From assembly GCA_934754975.1 (NCBI GenBank), contig CAKVKI010000047.1, forward strand, positions 1 to 13,302: 13,302 nucleotides of DNA, read 5' to 3'. Below are positions 1 through 6,668 of this stretch, piece after piece. The first letter of the stretch is position 1. Each line of letters starts with the position of its first letter. The position numbers were made by a program, and so were the translations under genes. Under the pieces are notes generated by a model. The model was not told where the DNA came from, ran no database searches, and saw only the letters and a program-made list of their open reading frames with translations. The stretch comes from an uncultured Alistipes sp. GTDB taxonomy: Bacteria; Bacteroidota; Bacteroidia; Bacteroidales; Rikenellaceae.

Positions 1-2951
1 ATGTTGGCCTGCGTGGCAGAGTAGCAGATGCCGCCGATGCGTCCCGTGAACAGCAGGCCGAGGTTGATCCCCTTGTAGCGAAAGTCGTTGCGCCAGGCAA
101 GGTTCTCGCTCGGGAAAACGGAGCCCAGATAGATTTGCTCGCCCTCGTCCGTGAGAAGCAGGTTGCCCGCCTTATCGACCTCGACATAACCGTTGTCGTT
201 GAATTTCAGGTCCGAAGTGGTATAGAGGTCACCCAGGCTTCCGCCCTGCTTGAGGATGTATTTGGCTTTGCCCAGCCCCTTGATGTCCAGTTCCGTAAGA
301 TTCAGCGGCTGGCCCGTAACGGGATTCAGCGCATCGGAAGCCAGGTCGATGATCTCGTTTTTGTTCCACGAAAAGGTGAAGTTCGACGACCAGCCGAAAT
401 CACGCCACTGGTTCGAATAGCCGAGCGACAGTTCGACGCCGGTATTGCGGACATGGCCCGTCTGGAGGTATATCGTCGTATAAGACGACGACGGGGGAAG
501 CGCCGGATCGAACGTCTGGTTCTTCGTATCGGCGGAGTACCACGACGCCGAAAGGCTGATGTTCTTCCACAACCGGGCGTCGACACCCACTTCATAGGTG
601 ATCGTCCGCTCGGGTTTCAGGTCGCCGATCGGATAGTGCGTCTTGTCCTTCCAGATCTTGCTGGTAGGATCGTATTCAAAGGTCGGGGTAGTCAGGAAAC
701 GCGGGAAGGGCAGGCCGACCGAAGCGATCGAACCGCGGATCTTGAGGTAGGAGAAAGCGTTGCCCAAATCCCAGGTCGAGGAGGGAACCCACGAAAGGCC
801 GACCGAAGGGTAGAAAAACGACTTGGAGGGCGATCCGGCGATCTGCGAAGCCCAGTCGTTGCGTCCGGTGGCGGTCAGGTAGAGCATCTGCTTCCACCCC
901 ACTTCGACCGATGCGAAGACCGACTGCGTCTGGTCGTGCCAGCCCACTTTCTCGGCGCGTTTCTTCGTGTCGTCGAGGTCGAATACATTGAAGATATTGG
1001 GAAGACCGTTTTCCTGGATGGGGCCGCGGTACGAGAGTTCATCGGTCGTGATGTTATTGACCGAAGCGCCGATATTGGCCGTGAGCGACCAATCGTCCCC
1101 GAAAGGCTTGTTGATGTTCAGCATCACGTCGGCGTAAGTCTGCGTATCGTAAGCACGGGCTTCGGTATAGTGTCCGTTCTTGCCGCCGTCGGTGATGGTC
1201 GTATTGGATGAGGCGTAAAGTTTCTGCGTATAGAGCGAATTGGAGTTATCGAGACGTACGCGCCCCGAAACATTCAGCCACGGCAGGATGTCGTAGCTGG
1301 CCGAGAACGACAGCATGTAGCGTTTTTTGTCAGTATTACGCAGGTTGCGGTAAGCGATCCAGTAGGGGTTCTGCATACGCAGGTCACCGCCCTCCATGTC
1401 CGCCGACCAGAACTGCTCCATGAGTTTGGTTCCGGGATTATAGCGTTCGAATTTCTTGTAAATCGAGAAATCCTCGCCGCGCGGAAACAGGTAAGCAGGG
1501 ACCAGCGGGTTCGAATAAACGCCCTGGTTGGTCATATTCTGGTCTTTCTGATAGATATAGCTGGCGCTGGCGTCGAGCCGCAGTTTATCTTTCAGAAAAT
1601 AAGAGGTGTTGCGAAAAGTAAAATTGTAGCGATCGTATTCGTTGTTGGGAATGATGCCGTCGGAATTGACCGATGCGGCGGAAAAATAGGTCTGGTTCTT
1701 GTCCGTACCGCCGGAAACGGTCACGGCATTGGTGTATACATGCCCCGTATTGAAGAAGTCGGAGGGCGTATAGCCGTACCGGGCCGCGGGCAGGAGTTTC
1801 TGTCCCCAGCTGTAAATGCCCGAACCGCTCCTCACGCCGTTCGATCCCGTACCGTAACGGTTCTGGAACTCCGGCTGCACGAAAGGATCGAGGAATTCGG
1901 TATTGCTCGAAAGCGTCACTTTCAGCGCGCCGGCCTTTCCCTTTTTCGTCGTAATCATAATGGCGCCGTTGGCGGCGTTCGAACCATAAAGGGCCGCAGC
2001 GGCGGCGCCCGTAAGCACCGACATCGACTCGATATCCTCGGGGTTGATGTCCGCGATGGATTCCGATGCGCCGCGCGAATCGAACTCCGTACCTCCGCCT
2101 CCGCCGAAGTTATACATCGGGATACCGTCGATGACATACAGCGCATTGGACGACTGGCTGATGGACTTGTTACCGCGAAGAATCACCTTCGATGCGCCGC
2201 CGACGCCCGAAGAAGAAGCGTTGATCGTAACGCCCGCGACCTTACCGGTCAGCGAATTGATGAAGTTGGCGTCCTTGACGGTGGTGATGTCCTCGGCCTT
2301 GACCTGCTGAACGTTGTAACTGAGGGCCTTCTCCTGACGCTTGATACCGAGGGCAGTAACAACGACGCCTTCGATTTCGGAAGTCGCTTCGTGAAGCGTA
2401 ACATCGAAAGAAGTCCGGTTGCCGACAGACATCAGGACTGGTTCGTAACCCAAAAAATTGACCTCCAGTTGAGCCGTAGCGGCGGGGGGGGGAACCAGAA
2501 GCGAGAAAGTTCCGTCCATATCCGTACTCGTGCCGGTGGTCGTACCTTTGACTACAACAGAGGCCCCGATGACGGGAACGCCGTTAGCGTCACTGACTTT
2601 TCCCGTCACACTGACGGGATTTTCCGCGGCTTTCTCCGCAAGGATAATGTACGTGCCGTCGATTTTATACGTGATATCCGTATTTTTCAGCACGTAATCC
2701 AATACTTCCTGGATTGTTTTTTGCGTTAGATTGACTGAGAGCTTCTTGCTGGTATCAGCACCTTTGTTGATAAAAAGATAGCGGGTCTGTTTTTCAATCT
2801 CTTTCATAACCTGCGACATGGGCACGTCGGACAGATTCAGGGTTATGCGCGCATTCTGCGCCTGAGCGGTTAAGACACTCACGCTCAGAGAGATTGCCAA
2901 TACGAACCCAAACAGTCTTCGAAAGGTTTTGAAGAATACTGTTTTATTCAT
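1..2951 (-). CDS. SusC/RagA-family TonB-linked outer-membrane receptor with N-terminal STN domain (C-terminus cut by window edge)
   Basis: Reading leftward from the ATG at 2951, 983 codons are open to the window edge. Residues 1-31 look like a signal peptide ending AQA. Residues about 37-105 match an STN domain (SDVPMSQVMKEIEKQ), the part that in FecA-type transducers contacts a FecR anti-sigma factor. Residues 115-188 form a carboxypeptidase-regulatory-like domain (VTGKVSDANGVPVIGAS, DGTFSL, FLGYE). A TonB-box-like EGVVVTALG follows at 194-202, then the plug (about 207-336, with LYVIDGIPMY and AALYGSNAANGAIMITTKKG) and barrel strands. The family imports oligosaccharides or similar ligands across the outer membrane with TonB energy, usually with a SusD lipoprotein, which may lie to the left (inferred). 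By family length perhaps 150-200 residues are missing. The substrate cannot be read from sequence. fecR lies 189 bases upstream on the same strand. Confidence 0.95.
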   Translation of the reverse strand, partial: MNKTVFFKTFRRLFGFVLAISLSVSVLTAQAQNARITLNLSDVPMSQVMKEIEKQTRYLFINKGADTSKKLSVNLTQKTIQEVLDYVLKNTDITYKIDGTYIILAEKAAENPVSVTGKVSDANGVPVIGASVVVKGTTTGTSTDMDGTFSLLVPPPAATAQLEVNFLGYEPVLMSVGNRTSFDVTLHEATSEIEGVVVTALGIKRQEKALSYNVQQVKAEDITTVKDANFINSLTGKVAGVTINASSSGVGGASKVILRGNKSISQSSNALYVIDGIPMYNFGGGGGTEFDSRGASESIADINPEDIESMSVLTGAAAAALYGSNAANGAIMITTKKGKAGALKVTLSSNTEFLDPFVQPEFQNRYGTGSNGVRSGSGIYSWGQKLLPAARYGYTPSDFFNTGHVYTNAVTVSGGTDKNQTYFSAASVNSDGIIPNNEYDRYNFTFRNTSYFLKDKLRLDASASYIYQKDQNMTNQGVYSNPLVPAYLFPRGEDFSIYKKFERYNPGTKLMEQFWSADMEGGDLRMQNPYWIAYRNLRNTDKKRYMLSFSASYDILPWLNVSGRVRLDNSNSLYTQKLYASSNTTITDGGKNGHYTEARAYDTQTYADVMLNINKPFGDDWSLTANIGASVNNITTDELSYRGPIQENGLPNIFNVFDLDDTKKRAEKVGWHDQTQSVFASVEVGWKQMLYLTATGRNDWASQIAGSPSKSFFYPSVGLSWVPSSTWDLGNAFSYLKIRGSIASVGLPFPRFLTTPTFEYDPTSKIWKDKTHYPIGDLKPERTITYEVGVDARLWKNISLSASWYSADTKNQTFDPALPPSSSYTTIYLQTGHVRNTGVELSLGYSNQWRDFGWSSNFTFSWNKNEIIDLASDALNPVTGQPLNLTELDIKGLGKAKYILKQGGSLGDLYTTSDLKFNDNGYVEVDKAGNLLLTDEGEQIYLGSVFPSENLAWRNDFRYKGINLGLLFTGRIGGICYSATQAN

Positions 2952-2958
2952 ACTTTTG
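2928..2958 (+). promoter_or_regulatory. Consensus Bacteroidales promoter antisense to the susC start
   Basis: TTTG at 2928-2931 and TACTTTTG at 2951-2958 are separated by exactly 19 bases. This is a perfect match to the Bacteroidales housekeeping promoter pattern (TTTG, 19-20 bases, TAnnTTTG). It points along the plus strand, away from susC, and the -7 box overlaps the complement of the susC start codon. Transcription would begin near 2964. No plus-strand protein gene follows, only the terminator at 3015-3045. Confidence 0.6.
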
Positions 2959-2964
2959 TAAAGT

Positions 2965-3045
2965 TTAAGATAATAGGTTAATGGACTGCAAGAATCATTT
3001 AATCTGTTATCTTCGCCTGCGGAGGTCCAGTCCGCAGGCTTTTTT
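2965..3045 (+). ncRNA. Candidate cis-antisense small RNA over the susC leader
   Basis: A perfect plus-strand promoter (2928-2958) is followed about 50 bases later by a strong intrinsic terminator (3015-3045). This defines a transcript of about 80 nt with no open reading frame of note. It would be fully complementary to the susC mRNA from roughly 14 to 94 bases upstream of its ATG. Cis-encoded antisense RNAs at the leaders of susC-type genes, such as DonS, have been described in Bacteroides fragilis as repressors of polysaccharide-utilisation loci. The position and size here fit that class. Transcription itself is inferred, and the exact 5' end is uncertain by a few bases. Confidence 0.55.
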
Positions 3046-3061
3046 ATCGGTTAAATGATTC
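2992..3061. repeat. 11-bp inverted repeat enclosing the terminator hairpin in the susC leader
   Basis: GAATCATTTAA (2992-3002) and TTAAATGATTC (3051-3061) are perfect inverted copies that bracket the 3015-3039 hairpin. In the susC mRNA this gives an outer 11-bp stem enclosing an inner 9-bp stem, about 40 bases before the start codon. GGACTG (2983-2988) could also pair with CAGTCC (3028-3033), which would compete with the inner hairpin. A regulatory leader structure is inferred. Confidence 0.55.
3015..3045 (+). terminator. Intrinsic terminator, plus strand, inside the susC leader
   Basis: GCCTGCGGA (3015-3023) pairs perfectly over 9 bp with TCCGCAGGC (3031-3039) around a 7-base loop, and six T follow at 3040-3045. 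The T-tract exists only on the plus strand, so the element is oriented against susC and fits the end of the antisense RNA. On the susC mRNA the same hairpin would form with the U-tract replaced by an upstream A-tract. Confidence 0.75.
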
Positions 3062-3140
3062 GAATCGTTAAGTTTTCAGTTTTCTTTCATTGGCATATTT
3101 TATCGGGGTTTTAGGTTAAACATCGCTGCAGGCGGGGAGG

Positions 3141-4097
3141 TCAGCGAATCGTCACCACATTGGTTTCCTCATCCTTTTCAAAGGAAAAATCGGCAGCATA
3201 CTGCAAGATGCGGAGGGCATTTTCGATACCGTCGTTCACACGAATCTTACCGCTGATTTTTCCGATGTCGGGAATCGTATTCCGGGAAATAACGATTTTG
3301 ACGTCGAACACCTGCTCGAATCTGGCCATCAGCTCATCGAACGGGAGGCCGCTGATGTTGACCAGACCTTCGGTCCAGCACAACGCCTCCGTGTTTTCAA
3401 TCGTTTCAATGAACAGACGGCCGTTCGAAAGGTTCACAATATCATCAGGTTTCATAATGATTTCCTGCCGGCGCGGATCGAGCAGGTTGGTAACTTTGAT
3501 CCGGCCCTGCAGCAAAGTCGCCGAAAACCGGTCGTAGGTCTCGTCCGCTATTACGTTGAATTTTGTTCCCAGCACATTGATCTTGGTCGCAAAGGTTTCG
3601 ACCTCGAACGGGCATTTGCTGTCATGCTGTACGTCGAACAACGCCTCTCCCGAAAGTTTCACTTTGCGGATATCCTTTTTGAATACGACCGGATACTCGA
3701 TCCGGGCGCCCGAATTCAGCCAGACGCGGGAGCCGTCGGGCAGCGTAATCTCTATGCGCTGTCCGTTGGGGACATGCACCGACGTAAGCCGGTCGGAAAT
3801 AGCATCGTACGTGCGTTGGTGGGCAACATATCCGCCCGCAAGGACGAGCAGCAGAACAGCGGCCGCCCGCATCGCATAAATGCGCGCTTTTTTCCAGGGA
3901 ACAAGTGTGCCGCGCGGTTTGAGGGCTTTGGCGTTTACGTCGCTGCCGTATAATTCCATTCCCTCGAATATGAAGCGGACGGCATCCAGTTCTTTCTGAT
4001 TGGCAGCCGGATCGGCTTCCAGCCATTCTGCGACCTGCAAGTCCTCCTGCGGGGTGGTATCGCCTTTAAGATACCTGTATAAAATTTCCTGATTCAC
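3141..4097 (-). CDS. FecR-family anti-sigma factor with C-terminal DUF4974
   Basis: This 318-residue protein is read from a GTG at 4097. It sits in the inner membrane and transmits the receptor's signal to the cognate ECF sigma factor. The cytoplasmic N-terminus (QEILYRYLKGD, VAEWLEADP) is the sigma-binding region. A single membrane segment lies at about 75-92 (AAAVLLLVLAGGYVA). The periplasmic FecR domain spans about 107-203 (VPNGQRIEITLPDGSRVWLNSG, then LSGEALFDV and VLGTKFNV). The C-terminal DUF4974 spans about 248-318 (GLPFDELMARFEQVFDVKI). The GTG is chosen because AAAAAGAAGATAAC lies just before it and family members begin at this point. The only in-frame extension uses a TTG at 4133. 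It lies 189 bases upstream of the STN-bearing receptor, its expected partner. Confidence 0.93.
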   Translation of the reverse strand: MNQEILYRYLKGDTTPQEDLQVAEWLEADPAANQKELDAVRFIFEGMELYGSDVNAKALKPRGTLVPWKKARIYAMRAAAVLLLVLAGGYVAHQRTYDAISDRLTSVHVPNGQRIEITLPDGSRVWLNSGARIEYPVVFKKDIRKVKLSGEALFDVQHDSKCPFEVETFATKINVLGTKFNVIADETYDRFSATLLQGRIKVTNLLDPRRQEIIMKPDDIVNLSNGRLFIETIENTEALCWTEGLVNISGLPFDELMARFEQVFDVKIVISRNTIPDIGKISGKIRVNDGIENALRILQYAADFSFEKDEETNVVTIR

Positions 4098-4159
4098 GTT
4101 ATCTTCTTTTTCCGTATCTATAGTATAAAACAATCGGGCGGAACGGCTTTACAGGCGAT

Positions 4160-4197
4160 TTTGCGATTTTTTCGCAAATAAATTTATTTAATAAATT
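4160..4197. repeat. Two adjacent inverted repeats upstream of fecR
   Basis: TTTGCGA (4160-4166) and TCGCAAA (4172-4178) form a perfect 7-bp inverted repeat around five T. Immediately next, AATTTAT (4181-4187) and ATAAATT (4191-4197) form another 7-bp inverted repeat around three bases. Both lie in the AT-rich stretch where a fecR promoter would be expected, so they could be operator sites or simply promoter AT-richness. Confidence 0.4.
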
Positions 4198-4204
4198 CAG
4201 CAAA
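4175..4204 (-). promoter_or_regulatory. Possible fecR promoter
   Basis: On the minus strand TTTG (4204-4201) is followed after 18 bases by TTTATTTG (4182-4175). This matches seven of eight positions of the Bacteroidales -7 element with near-normal spacing. Transcription would start near 4168, leaving a leader of about 70 bases before the GTG at 4097. It overlaps the inverted repeats at 4160-4197. Confidence 0.35.
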
Positions 4205-4732
4205 ATATTTACTAAATTATTCACCTGTAAACCAACAAGATGGCGACAGAGAAAAGAATCGGCCGGCCAATTTGCCGAAAAGAAATTCAGCCGGGGATTC
4301 GCCGCGGCCATTACCGGAAAAAATCCGCTCCGGAATCGTCATTCCCGAAAAATTACCTATATTTGTAGACACAATATCTCACAAGCCCGACTCCGCAGCC
4401 GGAAATCCGGGCTTCAGGTTTCATACAGGCTGTAGTAAAAAAGGCGCTTTGCCGGCACCTTTTGAATTTGTTTGCAAAAACTTAAATGAAACCGAAAAAA
4501 CCGACACATGCGCAAAAAACGAGGATTTCCGGGATCGCTTTGTTCCGGGATGTCCGTTTGTGCCGAATTCCGTCCCGCCCCGGGTCCGGCGTTCCGGACA
4601 GCGGCGCCGGGATCGCGTTCCGAACCTCCCCGCCGGCGGCAACTCGTCCATCCGGCGCAGGCCCTGCCCTGCAATTTAGCGGTTCGCGCCAAAGTGCATC
4701 ACTTATTAGACGAATATGACCATCACGCGATA
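4205..4732. other. Non-coding intergenic region between fecR and the sigma gene
   Basis: No convincing gene is seen here on either strand. Short open frames exist but have arginine- and proline-rich composition typical of shadows and lack good start regions. TATATTTG at 4358-4365 matches the Bacteroidales -7 box, but no TTTG sits at the right distance upstream. Two hairpins follow: AAGCCCG/CGGGCTT (4383-4414, with inner TCCG/CGGA) and AAAAGG-C-GC/GC-A-CCTTTT (4439-4463). GTCCGG/CCGGAC (4584-4599) is a further small hairpin. CCGGGATCGC occurs twice (4529-4538 and 4607-4616). The stretch 4500-4690 is markedly GC-rich beside the AT-rich 4170-4220. Confidence 0.5.
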
Positions 4733-4763
4733 CTTGTCCTTTTTCTGAAAAATGCTAACTTTG
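4733..4763 (+). promoter_or_regulatory. Promoter of the ECF sigma gene
   Basis: CTTG (4733-4736), 19 bases, then TAACTTTG (4756-4763). The -7 box is a perfect match to TAnnTTTG, the -33 box matches three of four positions, and the spacing is ideal. Transcription would start near 4769, leaving a leader of about 19 bases before the ATG at 4788. This is a housekeeping-type promoter, so basal sigma synthesis need not depend on autoregulation. Confidence 0.6.
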
Positions 4764-4787
4764 AACTCAACCTACCCGGCTTAAAAT

Positions 4788-5372
4788 ATGGATGAACAGA
4801 CACCCATACTGACCTCTGACGAATTTGGAAAATTCTTTTCCGAGTATAAGAATCGTTTTGTCAGCATTGCATACGGGTACGTACACAATACGGACATCGC
4901 AAAAGACATCGTAACGGACAGTTTCATATATTTGTGGGAGCATCGGGAAAAGCTCGATATGGGCGAAAACATCAAGGGGTATATCTATTTTTGTGTGAGA
5001 ACCAGGTGCGCCAACTATATCAGGGAGCAGGAAGTACTCCGCAGGGCCAAAACCGAAATCACAAAAGACGCCTATTGGAAACTGCAGTCCAGCCTGAATT
5101 CCCTGAGCAGCGACGAACTGTCGCGGAAACTCTTCCAGTCGGAAATCATCGAATTATTCAGCCGGGAACTCGCCAAAATGCCGGAACTGACCCGGGCCGT
5201 CTATCAGGCGAGCCGTCAGGAGGGACTCACCTACCAGCAGATCGCCGACAAATTCAATTTATCGACCCGCCAGGTGGCATCCGAAATGCAGCGGGCCTAT
5301 GCGCAGCTCCGTATCCCCCTGAAAGACTACCTGCCCATAATCGGATTCCTATTCGCCTGGCTCTCGAAATAG
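4788..5372 (+). CDS. ECF RNA polymerase sigma factor (FecI-like, Bacteroidales group)
   Basis: This 194-residue protein directs RNA polymerase to a small set of promoters, here most likely those of the neighbouring receptor locus (inferred). Region sigma-2 spans about 18-82 (SEYKNRFVSIAYGYV, DIAKDIVTDSFIYLWEHRE, then the DNA-contacting VRTRCANYIREQ). Region sigma-4 spans about 121-177, with a helix-turn-helix at about 148-170 (LTYQQIADKFNLSTRQVASE). The C-terminus ends in a short hydrophobic stretch (YLPIIGFLFAWLSK), often seen in Bacteroidales FecI-like factors. The length is normal. The ATG at 4788 sits just after the predicted promoter. It is transcribed divergently from the anti-sigma gene, unlike the usual sigma-fecR-susC order on one strand. 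Confidence 0.95.
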   Translation: MDEQTPILTSDEFGKFFSEYKNRFVSIAYGYVHNTDIAKDIVTDSFIYLWEHREKLDMGENIKGYIYFCVRTRCANYIREQEVLRRAKTEITKDAYWKLQSSLNSLSSDELSRKLFQSEIIELFSRELAKMPELTRAVYQASRQEGLTYQQIADKFNLSTRQVASEMQRAYAQLRIPLKDYLPIIGFLFAWLSK

Positions 5373-5495
5373 CAGGACTTTAGCCCCGGATGCGGACCGG
5401 GCAGCCGCAGGCAGGCAGACCCCGACGGCGCAGACTGAGAGCTGGTATTGCAGAAAGCAGGGACACCCCGCACGAAGATACCTCAATCATACAAC

Positions 5496-5525
5496 AAAAA
5501 AGGGAGACCATAAGTCTCCCTTTCA
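5496..5525. terminator. Bidirectional intrinsic terminator between the sigma gene and asd
   Basis: AAAGGGAGAC (5499-5508) and GTCTCCCTTT (5514-5523) form a perfect 10-bp stem with a 5-base loop. On the minus strand the stem is followed by six T, giving a good terminator for asd, which ends at 5548. On the plus strand there are only three T, so it can serve the sigma gene more weakly. Confidence 0.8.
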
Positions 5526-5547
5526 ATTATTTATCGCCGCGGCGCGC

Positions 5548-6540
5548 TCAGATCAGCGTTTCGAGAATCTGCACGGCATTGAGCGCCGCGCCTTTCTTGA
5601 TCTGGTCGCTGACGCACCAGAACGTCAGGCCGTTTTCGCAGGTCAGGTCACGGCGGATACGGCCTACGTAAACGGGGTCCTTGCCCGCAATGAAGAGCGG
5701 CATAGGATAGACTTTGTCCGCAGGCTGATCCATCAGCACGACGCCCTCGGCCTTTGCAAAGGCTTCGCGGGCCTCGGCGACCGACACGGGCCGCTCCGTT
5801 TCGAGCCATACGCTCTCCGAATGGGCACGCATCACCGGCACACGCACGCAGGTCGCCGACACGGCGATATCCGAGTGCATGATCTTGCGCGTCTCGTGGA
5901 ACATCTTCATCTCCTCCTTCGTATAGTCGTTGTCCGTAAAGACGTCAATATGGGGAATCACGTTGTAAGCCAGCTGAAAGGCGAATTTTTCGACGGTCGG
6001 CTCCTTGCCAGCGCCCAGTTCGGCGTACTGCTCCACCAGTTCGTCCATCGCCGCGGCTCCGGCGCCGCTGGCGGACTGGTAGGTCGAGACATGCACGCGG
6101 CGGATGTGCGACACGTCCTCGATCGCCTTCAGCGCCACGACCATCTGGATCGTCGTACAGTTGGGGTTGGCGATAATGCGGCGCGGGGCGTTCTTCGCAT
6201 CTTCGGGATTGACCTCCGGCACCACCAGAGGCACGTCGGCATCCATACGGAACGCGCTCGAATTGTCGATCATAACCGCTCCGTGTCTGGTGATCGTCTC
6301 CGCGAATTCGCGCGAAGTTCCGGCTCCGGCCGAAGTAAGGGCGAAATCCACCCCCTTGAAGTCGTCGTTATGCTGTAACAGTTTGACGGTAATGTCTTTC
6401 CCCCGGAATTTATAAATACGGCCCGCACTGCGTTCCGACCCGAACAGCAGCAATTCGTCGATCGGCAGATCGCGCTGCTCCAAAATCCTCAGAAATTCCT
6501 GGCCCACAGCACCGCTGGCGCCCACAATCGCAATTTTCAT
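5548..6540 (-). CDS. asd: Aspartate-semialdehyde dehydrogenase
   Basis: This 330-residue cytoplasmic enzyme reduces aspartyl phosphate to aspartate semialdehyde with NADPH. That step is shared by lysine/diaminopimelate, threonine and methionine synthesis. The N-terminus carries the nucleotide-binding [14 protein letters not shown] (7-20). The catalytic cysteine is C128 in NPNCTT. Q155 lies in [10 protein letters not shown], and R233 and the likely catalytic H240 lie in RVPVMRAH. The length equals that of the short (USG-1-like/Gram-positive type) Asd group. The ATG at 6540 is used because it begins the Rossmann fold. The frame stays open upstream to 6942, but that part overlaps the PBP gene and a terminator. 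It has its own consensus promoter at 6604-6634, so it is probably monocistronic, ending at the terminator at 5496-5525. Confidence 0.97.
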   Translation of the reverse strand: MKIAIVGASGAVGQEFLRILEQRDLPIDELLLFGSERSAGRIYKFRGKDITVKLLQHNDDFKGVDFALTSAGAGTSREFAETITRHGAVMIDNSSAFRMDADVPLVVPEVNPEDAKNAPRRIIANPNCTTIQMVVALKAIEDVSHIRRVHVSTYQSASGAGAAAMDELVEQYAELGAGKEPTVEKFAFQLAYNVIPHIDVFTDNDYTKEEMKMFHETRKIMHSDIAVSATCVRVPVMRAHSESVWLETERPVSVAEAREAFAKAEGVVLMDQPADKVYPMPLFIAGKDPVYVGRIRRDLTCENGLTFWCVSDQIKKGAALNAVQILETLI

Positions 6541-6603
6541 TTCGATAAAGTTAAAAATAAGCATCGTTCCCGCTCGGACGAACCGTACACGGAAGCTCCG
6601 GGA

Positions 6604-6634
6604 CAAATATAACGATTTCGGAGCGAACGACAAA
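6604..6634 (-). promoter_or_regulatory. asd promoter, perfect Bacteroidales consensus
   Basis: On the minus strand TTTG (6634-6631), 19 bases, then TATATTTG (6611-6604). Both boxes and the spacing are perfect. Transcription would start near 6598, giving a leader of about 58 bases before the ATG at 6540. The -33 TTTG is the end of the T-tract of the upstream PBP terminator. Confidence 0.7.
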
Positions 6635-6662
6635 AAAATCGGCCGGCACAGCGGCCGGCCGA
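6632..6662 (-). terminator. Intrinsic terminator after the PBP1A gene
   Basis: On the minus strand TCGGCCGGC (6662-6654) pairs perfectly with GCCGGCCGA (6647-6639) around a 6-base loop, followed by seven T (6638-6632). It begins 7 bases after the PBP stop codon. The very GC-rich 9-bp stem makes this a strong terminator. Confidence 0.85.
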
Positions 6663-6668
6663 CTCTGT

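Noticed and set aside
135..2729. Plus-strand open frames at 135-1211 and 1740-2729
   Set aside because: They lie opposite the continuous SusC reading frame, have low-complexity basic composition and no supporting promoter or domain.
3076..3090. Four-codon open frame (MKEN) in the susC leader
   Set aside because: It is too short to distinguish from chance and has no link to a visible attenuation structure.
4098..4133. TTG start for FecR
   Set aside because: It adds 12 residues that are not family-like. The GTG at 4097 has a purine-rich site just upstream and begins where FecR homologues begin.
4272..4719. Several overlapping short open frames on both strands in the fecR-sigma gap
   Set aside because: Their products are arginine/proline-rich, mutually overlapping, and without start signals or domains. 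The region looks non-coding.
5390..5671. Plus-strand open frame of 93 codons after the sigma gene
   Set aside because: It crosses the terminator and enters the antisense of asd, and no domain or start context is seen.
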